From contig QXJR01000015.1 of assembly GCA_020975725.1 (NCBI GenBank), positions 62,001 through 126,000 on the forward strand: a DNA stretch of 64,000 nucleotides, given 5' to 3'. Both the position numbers and the translations under genes were made by a program. Shown one piece after another: positions 50,483 through 58,959 of the stretch; position 1 is the stretch's first letter, and every line of letters starts with the position of its first letter. This DNA is from Picocystis sp. L7. Taxonomy: Eukaryota > Chlorophyta > Picocystophyceae > Picocystales > Picocystaceae. The notes under the pieces are model-generated. The model was not told the DNA's origin. It searched no databases and saw only the letters and a list, made by a program, of their open reading frames with translations.

Positions 50483-51451
50483 ATGCGTCTCGCCGTGCTG
50501 CGCACCGCCAAGCTCGGAACCGGAAATGCGCTGAGGGACCGATGCAGGAACCGAGGTGGAGGGATGAACCATGCGGGAAAACGCACCTGCGTCATGTCGG
50601 TGCGTGCCACGGTGAATAGAGGAAACGGTAGAGGAAGGACGGGAAACGGGAACGGGAAAAAAAAAAACAAGAGATGGGGGATGCACGCGCGGGAAGACGC
50701 GTGGGAAGAGAAATGCACGAGGGAAACGCCATCCCCGTGGAAGGGGAACGCGAACGGAAGAGAAAAACACGCCAAGGGAAAGAGGAACCCGAGGAGGAAC
50801 GAGGAAAAAAAAAAAAAAAACAGGATCGAAAAGGGACCGAGGGACTGACGGCGGAACGAACCACGGACGACGAAACAGGCCGATTCCGTCTCCAGCCAGT
50901 ACGCGAGCGCACTGGTCGAACTGGCGCAGTCCGGAAACGTGCTGGAAGAGGTGCACGGCGACATGGACTCCTTGGCCGCACTGATCAAGACCGACGAGAG
51001 CATCGCCACCTACCTCAAAAACCCCGTGGTGGATCCCCAACAGAAAAAAGGCGTGATCAACAAAATCGCCGGAGAGTGCGAGTTCAACAAGATCACCACC
51101 AACTTCCTAGGACTGCTCGTGGACAAACAACGCGCCGGACTGGTGGCGAAGATCTGCGAAGATTTCGAAACCATGTACTGTGACATTACGGACACCCAGA
51201 TCGCCACGGTCACCTCCGCGGTCAAGCTGGAAGACGAGCAGCAGTTCCTGATCGCCAAGAAGCTGCAGGAAATGACCGGATCCAAGAACATCAAGCTCAT
51301 GCCCAAGGTGGACGAGTCCCTGATCGCCGGATTCGTCGTGCAGTATGGCAAGGACGGATCCGCGTTCATTGACATGTCTGTCAAGGGTCAGATGGAAAAG
51401 ATGGCGGCGCAAATCGCACCCGAGAACCTCAGCATTGCCCCGTCTTCATAA
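50483..51451 (+). CDS. ATPD: Plastid ATP synthase delta subunit (AtpD), two exons
   Basis: The OSCP/delta subunit links the CF1 head to the peripheral stalk of thylakoid ATP synthase. Exon 1 (from the ATG at 50483) encodes an Arg-rich transit peptide ending near VMSVRAT; exon 2 (50879-51451) begins ADSVSSQYASALVELAQSG, the conserved helix start, and continues through NPVVDPQQKKGVI and the C-terminal LMPKVDESLIAGFVVQYG. The donor is either GTGCGT at 50600 or GTGAAT at 50612, both phase 0; the acceptor is ACAG at 50878. Length is 229 or 233 residues, as in plants. Nuclear location of atpD is a green-lineage trait. The intron includes A-runs that would otherwise encode poly-lysine. Confidence 0.93.
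50600..50878 (+). other. Intron of the ATP synthase delta gene (donor at 50600 or 50612)
   Basis: GTGCGT or GTGAAT donor, AAACAG acceptor, phase 0. Contains A-runs of about 8 and 17. The upstream frame reads through it only as low-complexity sequence before a stop. Confidence 0.8.
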
Positions 51452-51499
51452 ACCCCTTAATACCACTTTTGCGGCCACGGCCTGATGCCTAGCTCTGGT

Positions 51500-51504
51500 T
51501 TACA
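51500..51504 (-). promoter_or_regulatory. Polyadenylation signal TGTAA (MED7 gene)
   Basis: TTACA on the plus strand 78 nt past the MED7 stop and close to the ATPD stop of the convergent gene. Confidence 0.5.
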
Positions 51505-51581
51505 ACTGCGTGCGTGCACAAGGGTTTCCCGTGCCTCCTCATCCCAGCAAGAAAGGATCGCCCGTTCGAAAACGCGCGCGA

Positions 51582-52217
51582 TCACCTCGACGTTCCTTCC
51601 GTGGTTGGATGCGGAGCGTTGGAATCGTTCGTTGCATCCACCTCCATACCATCCGGCGACGTTTCGAACGTAGACAAGCTCTGCAGGCTACGAAGGACCG
51701 CCGAACGGTGCTTCTGGACCGTGGTGCGTAGGTCGTCGATGGCCTGGCGATGGTCGTCGATCTGTGCCTGGAGTGCGTGCTGCAGGGTGGCCCTGGCTTG
51801 AAAGTGGCGCATGGCGTTCAGGAGGTAATGTGTGTTCTGGAAGACGGCTTCCAAGTCCGACAGTGCGTGTGTGTAGTCGCCTGGTCGCGTGGCCAAGGTG
51901 TCGATCAGGTCGATGAAGTGGTACAGGAGCGCCTTGTTCAGCCTCAGAAGCTCCGTCTTGAAGTCCACGCGTCCTTCGTTCACCTGGAAGAGCACCTTGT
52001 CGGTGCGCAGAGGAGGCAGGCCATCCTCCAATGTGTAGATCAATCCGAACGACTCGAACTCCGCTCCTTCTGGCGGCTTCGGCGGATCGGGAGGCCTCCG
52101 AGCCGCACCTTCATGGACGCGAACAGCATCTCCGTTCGTTCCTGCGTCGTGCTTCGAGTTTCCAGGCGCGTAGAGGCGGTAGAAACGCGGTGGAGGAGGG
52201 AAGGTCGACGTCGCCAT
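51582..52217 (-). CDS. MED7: Mediator complex subunit 7 (MED7)
   Basis: MED7 is a middle-module subunit of Mediator, the coactivator bridging transcription factors and RNA polymerase II. The ATG at 52217 gives 211 residues. The start has the family proline-rich opening FPPPPRFYRLY, then PPDPPKPPEG and a FGLIYTLEDGLPPL segment. The helical core carries ELLRLNKALLYHFIDLIDTLA (family LNxSLLxNFLxLLDIL) and FQNTHYLLNAMRHFQARATL (family HHLLNELRPHQAREtL). The C-terminus is acidic. About 25 residues after RLYAPG look poorly conserved. The frame is open far upstream to 52829, but the upstream part is not protein-like. Confidence 0.9.
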   Translation of the reverse strand: MATSTFPPPPRFYRLYAPGNSKHDAGTNGDAVRVHEGAARRPPDPPKPPEGAEFESFGLIYTLEDGLPPLRTDKVLFQVNEGRVDFKTELLRLNKALLYHFIDLIDTLATRPGDYTHALSDLEAVFQNTHYLLNAMRHFQARATLQHALQAQIDDHRQAIDDLRTTVQKHRSAVLRSLQSLSTFETSPDGMEVDATNDSNAPHPTTEGTSR

Positions 52218-53009
52218 GCGCACCTCGTCGCACGCCGATGTGACGTGCAGAAGATTTTCTCGATCGAAAGCCCTGGACGAAACGGAAAAATCGACCCCGA
52301 AGAGGTTCCCTTGGGATAGGAAACACGCGTTCCAATCGAACCCGGTGGACGGGTGGGGGATCGGAAACGCGAACCGACGATGGGGATGGGACGAGGAGGC
52401 GATCGTCCACGCGCGGATGGGATCGCGCTTCTGTGCCGCGAATCTCGCTCCACGTGCGACGTCCTGCCGATGCGTCCAGGCCCGACCGATGGTGGTTCGT
52501 CCGGCGGATCGAATCCTGGAGGTGGAAACGCCATGGACGTGGTAGGGCTCAGCCGAAACTGCCAACCCTCGGCTTCCGTGGTCGAAGTTCCGCCGTTGGA
52601 TGGAAAAACGCTGGTTCCTCCTCCGACCTTGTCCCTCGTCGAGATGGATGCGAGACTCCTCCCTCCCGTCGAACACGTGCGGTCCGTTGGAAGAATCGCT
52701 CCCCACGATGCACGCACGTGGGTCAACGTAACGACCGTAGTGAAATGAAGTGGTAGTAGGTATTACATTTGAACAGAGCAAAGTCTTCTTGGAGGATGGC
52801 ACCGGAGGCCCGGTCCCCACTGTGTACAAGATTAAGAGTGAAACATACTTGAAATTATTGCAGCGTCAGCGTCCTTCCAGGCAACGCGGGGAGCATGGCC
52901 TGGCGATGACATGAAATAATCCAGGACCACCAAGGGAGCACATCCACCCTGGCATGCAAGCACCAGGTTGTTGCCGCCAGCCTGCCTGCAGGGCTTGCAT
53001 CTAACGGGT
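52218..53009. other. Intergenic stretch between MED7 and ISCU
   Basis: No recognisable gene. It holds the MED7 promoter side and the ISCU 3' flank, with TTACA at 52763-52767 as the nearest TGTAA for ISCU, 243 nt past its stop. Confidence 0.45.
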
Positions 53010-53596
53010 TCATGCCTGGGCTTCCTTCACCTGACTGGCTGCCATCTTGGACTGTATATCCTTCACGGCGGCCTTGATGGCATCTTCCGCCAGCATACTG
53101 CAATGCAGCTTGACAGGTGGCAGGCTCAGGTGCTTGGCGATGTCGCTGTTCTTGATGGACATCACTTCTTCGAGCGTCTTTCCCTTGACCCATTCCGTGG
53201 CCACGCTGCTGGAGGCGATGGCTGACCCACATCCGAACGTTTTGAAGCGCGAATCCACGACGTTTCCGTTGTCGTCCACCTTGATCTGCAGCTTCATCAC
53301 GTCTCCGCACGCCGGTGCTCCGACCAGCGCCGACCCCACGAGTGGATCGTTTTTGTCGAAGGATCCCACGTTCCTCGGATTCTCGTAGTGTTCCACCACC
53401 TGCAGGCGTCCGCAAAGTCCACGCGTCGCGTTCCATGGTGCCGTCAGCTCCGGTCCCACGTTTCGTACGGCACGAATCGCTTCCGTACGCCTCTTGCACG
53501 CACGTTCTTGTGGTAGGCCGCCCTTCCGGCGTTGGCGGACGTCCTCAGGGCCGTCCGGAGGGACCTCGTGGCCGCTTGTGCGCAGTTGGCGAGCAT
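53010..53596 (-). CDS. ISCU: Iron-sulfur cluster scaffold protein ISCU, mitochondrial, two exons
   Basis: The scaffold on which [2Fe-2S] clusters are built in mitochondria. Exons are 53504-53596 and 53010-53399 (minus strand), giving 160 residues. Exon 1 is an Arg/Ala-rich mitochondrial targeting peptide from MLANCAQAATRSLRTALRTS ending in YHKN; exon 2 begins VVEHYENPRNVGSF, so splicing restores the family N-terminus. All three cluster ligand cysteines are present (APACGD, FGCGSAIAS, LHCSMLAEDA), along with the LPPVK chaperone-recognition motif. The phase-0 intron has a GTGCGT donor and a CTGCAG acceptor. CCCTTTC lies 135 bp upstream of the ATG. Confidence 0.96.
53400..53503 (-). other. ISCU intron (104 bp)
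   Basis: AAC|GTGCGT donor and CTGCAG|GTG acceptor, phase 0, at the boundary between targeting peptide and mature domain. Confidence 0.92.
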
Positions 53597-55262
53597 TTCG
53601 ACTCGAGCGTTCGCGTTGGCGCGTGCTGCGTCGTGCTTCGTTCGTCGCGAAGAATGGTGCAACTGAAGACCATCGAGCCAGGAGTCGTTTCGAAAAGGAA
53701 CCCCGTTCCCGATGGATCGGGAAAGGATTCCCCTTTCAAACCGGCGAGGGAAACCGGAGGATCCGTAGCGATCGGACGGGCTGGAGAACCGAAGGGAGGC
53801 TCCACGGGGTACGCTCCCTGGGGCCCACGAGGTTGCCAGAAAACCCTAATGAAAGTCCTACTTGGGTACAGTGTACGCAGAGGATGTGCGCCCCGATCCC
53901 GGGTGGATTCGGGTGCCGTACACGCCGGTCCCGTCCCCAGGGGACACCGACCCCCAACCCACCTAGAGAATATTCTCTCGATCGGTTGGGTTGAACCCGT
54001 GGTTCGGAACCCACACGAGACGTGGTACTCGGCGTTGGACGGTTGGTTCGAAAGGCCGCCCGGTATCACGAGTTGGAGATGGATGCATGGACGCGTCCAA
54101 AGGCGTCGTAAGCTCCGAACTGTTTGTGTCTCCTCAACACTCTATTCAACTGGTAGAAAGACCTCGTGTTCGGTGGCAATGCACTGGCAAGGCGACTTTC
54201 TTTGGATAAGCAAAGCGAAAGCTCAAGACAAGAACTTGCTAAACCGCGAAACTCGACGCACATGCTTCGTACTCAACAATGCGATAATTGATTGCCACCT
54301 TTCCGTCCATCGTAGATTTGTCGCCGATTTGCGAAAAAATACATCTTTCGTGTGCTTGAAGGGGCTTCAAGATGGGTGCGTTCCTTTAGTCTACGAAGGA
54401 TGCAGCTCTTACCAAGCCCAAACCTCTCGATGCAACATCTTTGGCCGAACGACCTCTTCTAGCTAGCTCGATGCTTTCACTTCGAACATGCGATTCACGA
54501 GCAAGGATTGCAAGAGTCCAAGACCATATCATGTAGGAGAATACTGGGCATAGAGAATGCGTTCTTCCGAAGACAAGATCTCGGATTGTTGTTCGTAGCG
54601 TTCGGATACCGCGGAACCGGATGATGGTGCCAATTCTCCGGCCTCTTTCAATCGACACAGGCAGCCTTTGCCCCTAAGAAATTCACCCTCGCCTCACGCA
54701 GTTTGCCTCGTCGTGTCGTGAAACTACATATTTCCAACAATGCCTCGCAAAGGAGGTTTTAGAGCAAGTTCGAAACGGCCTATAGAGGTTCGGAATCTCC
54801 ATCCAGCCATCGCGAGAGGTCACGAACACAGTGTTCTCATCACCTCATGCAAGCGGGGAAGGCCTTTGCTTCTTCGAGCAAAGCCCACCTTGTCACCGAA
54901 AACACCGGGGACGAGCATTGGGCGCCACTTTGTAGACGACGGCCTCACTGGCCATACCGGTGGGAGCCAACGCGCAAGCCGACCTCGGAGGCCGAAGGAA
55001 GGGAGCATACACGACGTATGGCGTCTTTTCATGCCCACGAAGGTGTGGGTTGGCTCCAAGCGTGTCTGTTCATCCGTCTTGTCCCACGCTTTGGAACCAA
55101 GCTTGGAGTCCCAAGTTGTTGATCCAGAAGGACCCGGCTTCCCCTTTGTCGGGGGAAGCGAAACCTCGTGTCCCCTTTCGACCGTGCCCATAGTAGGATC
55201 CTCCATGCCCATCTGTCCAATCAAGCTTTCCCTTTCAAACTCCCCTTTCAGTGCGGTGGGAG
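53597..55262. other. Intergenic stretch between ISCU and DCAF12
   Basis: No gene recognised. The central part (about 54100-54740) is AT-richer; the right end has three CCCTTTC copies just before the DCAF12 ATG. Confidence 0.5.
55173..55249. promoter_or_regulatory. Cluster of three CCCTTTC motifs upstream of DCAF12
   Basis: CCCTTTC occurs at 55173-55179, 55230-55236 and 55243-55249, all within 90 bp of the ATG. The role as a promoter element is inferred from recurrence near other gene starts. Confidence 0.4.
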
Positions 55263-56519
55263 ATGGCGGACATGTCGCGCGCTTGGGATGGCGATGGAAA
55301 CGGCGATGGCGAGGCGAACAGGACGCCAGAAGGCACCTCTCGAGGCACGAAACGACGCCTTTCGTCTCCATTGCTGGAATACTTGCACGTGAGGCAGCGC
55401 CAGTCCGAGCCGCGCGGCGCCAAGCGGGATCTTCGAGGAACGCTGGAACGCAGGCAGCCGCTTGGACTCGTCGAGAGGGAACTCCCACGCTCCCTCGTGT
55501 CTAATTTCGACAAGGCGTTCGCCTCCAAATGGATGGACGAAAGGCAAGTGCTTGTCGGCACCAAGTGCAACCGCCTCCTGGTCGTGGACGTGGAAGACAG
55601 CACCTGTCGAGAAGTGGAACTCCCGTGTTGCAGGAGTGTCCAAGATCATGCAGGAACCGTCGCAGGAATCCACAGCATCGACATCAACCCCTCCAGAACA
55701 CTCATTGCCACGAGTGCACAGCATCCAGCGGATTGCGCCGTCCTGCGCATGGAAGACATGCGGCCAGTAGAAGCCTACTCCGTGCACCAGGACTGGATCT
55801 TCGGGGTGTGCTGGTTGGCCGATGATGCCTTTGTGTCCGCATCCAGAGACAGCACAGTGGCACTTTGGAAGGTCTCTGACCACGACGGAAAGGAAGGGAA
55901 CCCAAAGCCATTGGCCAGAAGCGAGTTCAAACTGGAAGACTTCGCACGTGGCAAGAAGTTTAGGGATGTCAAGTACGATCTGCGTGATGAGAAGCTCTTT
56001 GTTCTGGACACTGAAGGATTCCTACTTAAAATGGATCCAAGAAAAGAGCTGGAGACCAGCAGCACCATTGCACTTCCGTACGACAAGGAACTCACCTGCA
56101 TGGCCTTGAACGAGAGCCTGGTGTGCGTGGGGTCCCAGTCCTTTGTCACCGCCTACGACACCCGAAGCCACGAGATGGTCTTTGACGTGAAAGGATGCGA
56201 CAATAGCCTAGGCACTCGATCTATCACCTTTCAGACAACAATGTTGACCTGTGGGGGCGGGCAGGGTCGCATCTCGTTTCTAGATCTTCGCACGCAACGA
56301 TACCTGGACCTGGATGAGACCGGTGGAGAGCCCAAGCACTATTACACCACAGGGAGGGGTTGGCTCGACAAGAACGAAGTGTACCACTCCTACTTTCACG
56401 GGAGGACGATTCCCAATGCATGCTACACCCAATGTTGGGCCCAGTCAGGTACGAGGCTCTTTGCGGGAGGTGGACCTCTGCCATTTGGTCTGCGAGGATG
56501 CTACATGGGGGTTTGGTAA
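55263..56519 (+). CDS. DCAF12: WD40 protein DCAF12-like (CUL4-DDB1 substrate receptor)
   Basis: DCAF12 is a WD40 substrate receptor of the CUL4-DDB1 ubiquitin ligase that recognises certain C-terminal degrons. The ATG at 55263 gives 418 residues. After a charged N-terminus (about 1-50) comes LVSNFDKAFASKWMDERQVL, VGTKCNRLLVVDVE, IDINPSRTLIAT, HQDWIFGVCWL and SRDSTVALWKV, which match DCAF12 closely, followed by further blades. The family-specific end is SGTRLFAGGGPLPFGLRGCYMG. In animals DCAF12 has the same length class. Single exon. AATAAA at 56680 may serve as its polyadenylation signal. Confidence 0.88.
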   Translation: MADMSRAWDGDGNGDGEANRTPEGTSRGTKRRLSSPLLEYLHVRQRQSEPRGAKRDLRGTLERRQPLGLVERELPRSLVSNFDKAFASKWMDERQVLVGTKCNRLLVVDVEDSTCREVELPCCRSVQDHAGTVAGIHSIDINPSRTLIATSAQHPADCAVLRMEDMRPVEAYSVHQDWIFGVCWLADDAFVSASRDSTVALWKVSDHDGKEGNPKPLARSEFKLEDFARGKKFRDVKYDLRDEKLFVLDTEGFLLKMDPRKELETSSTIALPYDKELTCMALNESLVCVGSQSFVTAYDTRSHEMVFDVKGCDNSLGTRSITFQTTMLTCGGGQGRISFLDLRTQRYLDLDETGGEPKHYYTTGRGWLDKNEVYHSYFHGRTIPNACYTQCWAQSGTRLFAGGGPLPFGLRGCYMGVW

Positions 56520-56671
56520 TCTTCCTGAACAGTCGATCCTTCTGCTCTTCAATGCCACTTCCTGGGCCATATTCCCAGACCTACTTCTAGCACGCCTTCG
56601 ATTCACTGCACGTTTGCTTCGGACTTCCGCCGTACATCCATGGCAACGGTTGGGTAGAGGAACCGACCATC

Positions 56672-56685
56672 TTTATTGGAATAAA
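56672..56685. promoter_or_regulatory. Back-to-back AATAAA polyadenylation signals
   Basis: TTTATT (56672-56677) and AATAAA (56680-56685) lie in opposite orientation between the convergent DCAF12 and coiled-coil genes, one for each strand. Confidence 0.4.
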
Positions 56686-56686
56686 A

Positions 56687-56995
56687 TCAATGCTCTAGCT
56701 CTCTGACTGTTCTTTTGAGGTGCAGAACTTGATACTCTAGCTTGGACTTCTGTTCCTTCAAGGCCGTGTTCTCTTTCTCGATCTCCACGTTCTTCAGCTT
56801 GGCGTCCACCAGCTTGCTTTCCAGCACCTTGAGTTCCTTCAGCACCTTTTCGAGCGCCGGATGACCGCCAGAACCGTTCCTGTCCACCTTCAAGCTCTCA
56901 AACTGCGACTCCAGTGCACGCAGACGTTCGTCCGCTTCCTTGGCGCGTCGTTCGAAAGCTTCCAAGCTCAACGGATCCACGCTCGCCATGGCCAT
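56687..56995 (-). CDS. Short coiled-coil protein (hypothetical)
   Basis: The 102-residue product from the ATG at 56995 is almost entirely heptad-like Leu/Glu/Lys sequence (FERRAKEADERLRALESQFE, LEKVLKELKVLESKLVDAKL, LEYQVLHLKRTVREL). It is a compact coiled coil of a size often seen in small assembly factors or prefoldin-like chaperones, but I recognise no family. It converges on DCAF12 with about 170 bp between stops. Confidence 0.65.
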   Translation of the reverse strand: MAMASVDPLSLEAFERRAKEADERLRALESQFESLKVDRNGSGGHPALEKVLKELKVLESKLVDAKLKNVEIEKENTALKEQKSKLEYQVLHLKRTVRELEH

Positions 56996-57339
56996 CGACG
57001 CACTTCCCAGCCGACACCTGCCTCCTTTCGAAGCGGAACGGGACGCAAGTGTTCGCTTGGATTCGATCCCGACCCTGCTGCCAATGCAGATCGTTTGTTG
57101 CCGACGCTCTGCGAAGTCGAGGAATCCAAGGCGCAGCTCCTTCCTCGATTGGGAATGGTATCGAGGTCGTGAACCCTACGTGGTCTAACACTGGTAGATG
57201 GTGTGCTGCTCCTGTAGGAGGGTCTGGGATCGAAAAGGAGACCCTGAACGCGTCAGAAGGGAGCTGAATGAGCTGTGCAGGGTGTATGTACATGAAGATA
57301 ACATTACATGGGCAGGCGGTGGAGGTGTGCTGGCGGGAT
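56996..57339. other. Intergenic stretch
   Basis: No gene. It holds the start side of the coiled-coil gene and the 3' flank of the small heat-shock gene with its TGTAA signal. Confidence 0.5.
57304..57308 (-). promoter_or_regulatory. Polyadenylation signal TGTAA (first triple-ACD HSP gene)
   Basis: TTACA on the plus strand 32 nt past the stop codon. Confidence 0.55.
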
Positions 57340-58512
57340 TCAAGCCTGGTCATCGACGGACACTTCCACGGAACCCGACTCCGATTCGGACGTGGCCCCA
57401 GGTCGGTTGGAGGTCACCACAGGAATTTTCATCGGAGAAGCTGGACCTTTGCGTGTGGGGGTTGGAACTGCAATTGAAAGCACTCCGTGCTGGACCATAG
57501 CCCGTACGCCTTGTGGATCAACCTCACGAGGCAACTGCAGCTGCTTTTGAAAGCGTGCTTTGTAGCCCTCGGTCCGCTCCCCAACAATGTTAATGATGCC
57601 GCCCTCGATAGAGATGCGCACATCCTGTGGCCTCAAGCCTGGCACTGCAAACTGCATGCTGTGGAAATGCTCCGTATCTTCGTCCGATACATCGATGGTG
57701 GAGGCCACATCCACCTCCGTTCGCTGGGCCGAGACCAGGGGAACCAACACTTGCAGGATGCCATGTGAGCACCTCGCTGCGATTTTGTCTACCGCTGCAT
57801 CGTCCAACAGACGATACTCTTTCTGAAACGTTTCTTCCTTTGCATTCTTGCCTTCGATGTGAAGCCTCTGTCCACCCACGCTGATTTCAATGTCCTCCGC
57901 CGTGAAACCTGGCACTTGCAAGGTGATGACGGACCCATGTTCTTCCTTGAATTCCTCTGGAACTGGCTCTACCGGAACTTGGGTCGGCTTCTTACGAGGA
58001 ACATGCACCATCAGGACTCCATGTTCGCATTGTGCTTGTATATCATTCACTGGCGTGTCAGGAGGTAGCTTGAAGGAGCGTGAGATGCGCATGCGTGGAC
58101 TCTCACCAGTGATGACCAAGTGTCCATCCTTTACCTCCACCTGCACCTGATCTGGTGACATTCCTGGCACCTCGCCGGTGATGACAAACTCGTCTTCTCT
58201 TGCTTCTGTGGTCATGGGTGGTCCGTGGAATGCCTCCATAATCTCTTCCAACTGCTTGTCAAAGTCACCGAACAGCCCGCCATCGAACGGCCACCTGCCC
58301 CACGCATCCTCGCTGAAAGTGGGCATATCCCCCACATGTCTAGGACGCCTCTGCACCATTCTCCTTTGTGGATTCGATTGCTGCAATGGCACCTGTCCAG
58401 GTGCACCACCTGGTGCATGCCGATGCATCTGGGCCGAGGTGACTGTTGGTCTCTTGGAGGAGGATCCAACACGCATTGCAGGCCAAGCACGCATGTGAAC
58501 CATCGTCTCCAT
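57340..58512 (-). CDS. Small heat-shock protein with three alpha-crystallin domains (copy 1)
   Basis: Small HSPs are ATP-independent holdase chaperones and normally carry one alpha-crystallin domain (ACD). From the ATG at 58512 this 390-residue protein has an N-terminal arm with WGRWPFDGG (about 78-86), then three consecutive ACD-like units: about residues 100-180 (EFVITGEVPGMSPDQVQVEV...GVLMVHVPRKK), 190-270 (SVITLQVPGFTAEDIEISV...GILQVLVPLV) and 285-360 (SMQFAVPGLRPQDVRISI...GVLSIAVPTP). Each keeps the PG(hydrophobic)...D(I/V) core and the closing GVL-hydrophobic-VP strand. I chose this ATG because the only earlier one (58644) lies inside the TATA box. A close paralogue sits directly upstream on the same strand. 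Confidence 0.9.
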   Translation of the reverse strand: METMVHMRAWPAMRVGSSSKRPTVTSAQMHRHAPGGAPGQVPLQQSNPQRRMVQRRPRHVGDMPTFSEDAWGRWPFDGGLFGDFDKQLEEIMEAFHGPPMTTEAREDEFVITGEVPGMSPDQVQVEVKDGHLVITGESPRMRISRSFKLPPDTPVNDIQAQCEHGVLMVHVPRKKPTQVPVEPVPEEFKEEHGSVITLQVPGFTAEDIEISVGGQRLHIEGKNAKEETFQKEYRLLDDAAVDKIAARCSHGILQVLVPLVSAQRTEVDVASTIDVSDEDTEHFHSMQFAVPGLRPQDVRISIEGGIINIVGERTEGYKARFQKQLQLPREVDPQGVRAMVQHGVLSIAVPTPTRKGPASPMKIPVVTSNRPGATSESESGSVEVSVDDQA

Positions 58513-58640
58513 GGCTCCAAGTGTGTTTGCTGATCTTCTGGTGTTCGTCTGTGTGCTTCTGTCGCGTCTCTGTTGCTGGAGAACTGCTTTCTGGCTTTGT
58601 TCGAGGTGCAATTCTGATGCTCCGACACGTCCCAGCACCT

Positions 58641-58650
58641 GCATTTATAC
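58641..58650 (-). promoter_or_regulatory. TATA box (GTATAAATGC) of the first triple-ACD HSP gene
   Basis: On the gene strand the sequence GGGGCGGGTATAAATGCAGG is a clear TATA box, about 130 bp upstream of the ATG at 58512. Confidence 0.7.
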
Positions 58651-58718
58651 CCGCCCCGCATCGATATCTTTCCACCCTACATCTCGATATTCAGGGCATG
58701 ATATCGATGTCGTTGGAT

Positions 58719-58733
58719 CGAAACTTCTGGATC
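58719..58733 (-). promoter_or_regulatory. Heat-shock element-like site
   Basis: On the gene strand GATCC-AGAAG-TTTCG gives two perfect contiguous units (nGAAn nTTCn) and one unit with a single mismatch, about 70 bp upstream of the TATA box. This fits heat-shock-factor control of the downstream small HSP gene. Confidence 0.6.
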
Positions 58734-58959
58734 TCTCTCGGGGGATCGAGAGACCGGTCACGTCGCCCCAGGAAACAGACCGAACGATGCTTCGGGACGA
58801 ATCGGGAAGACGAAAGGGAGGACTTAGTTGGGAACCCCTTTCAACGAGAGCGGCGGAGGAAGACACGCCAACGAGGTGTACGGAACCTTGTATTGCACGA
58901 GCAGTTGCATCAAGTCAGGCACAGGAATAGTGTAAGAGTGCAATTGCCTGGCACCAAAA

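Larger units (their letters stand above)
58513..58959. other. Promoter region of the first triple-ACD HSP gene
   Basis: No gene. Holds a TATA box, a heat-shock-element-like site and CCCTTTC/GAAAGGG motifs at 58836-58842 and 58812-58818. Confidence 0.55.

Noticed and set aside
58513-58644. N-terminal extension of HSP copy 1 to the ATG at 58644
   Set aside because: That ATG overlaps the TATA box, so it should not be in the transcript.
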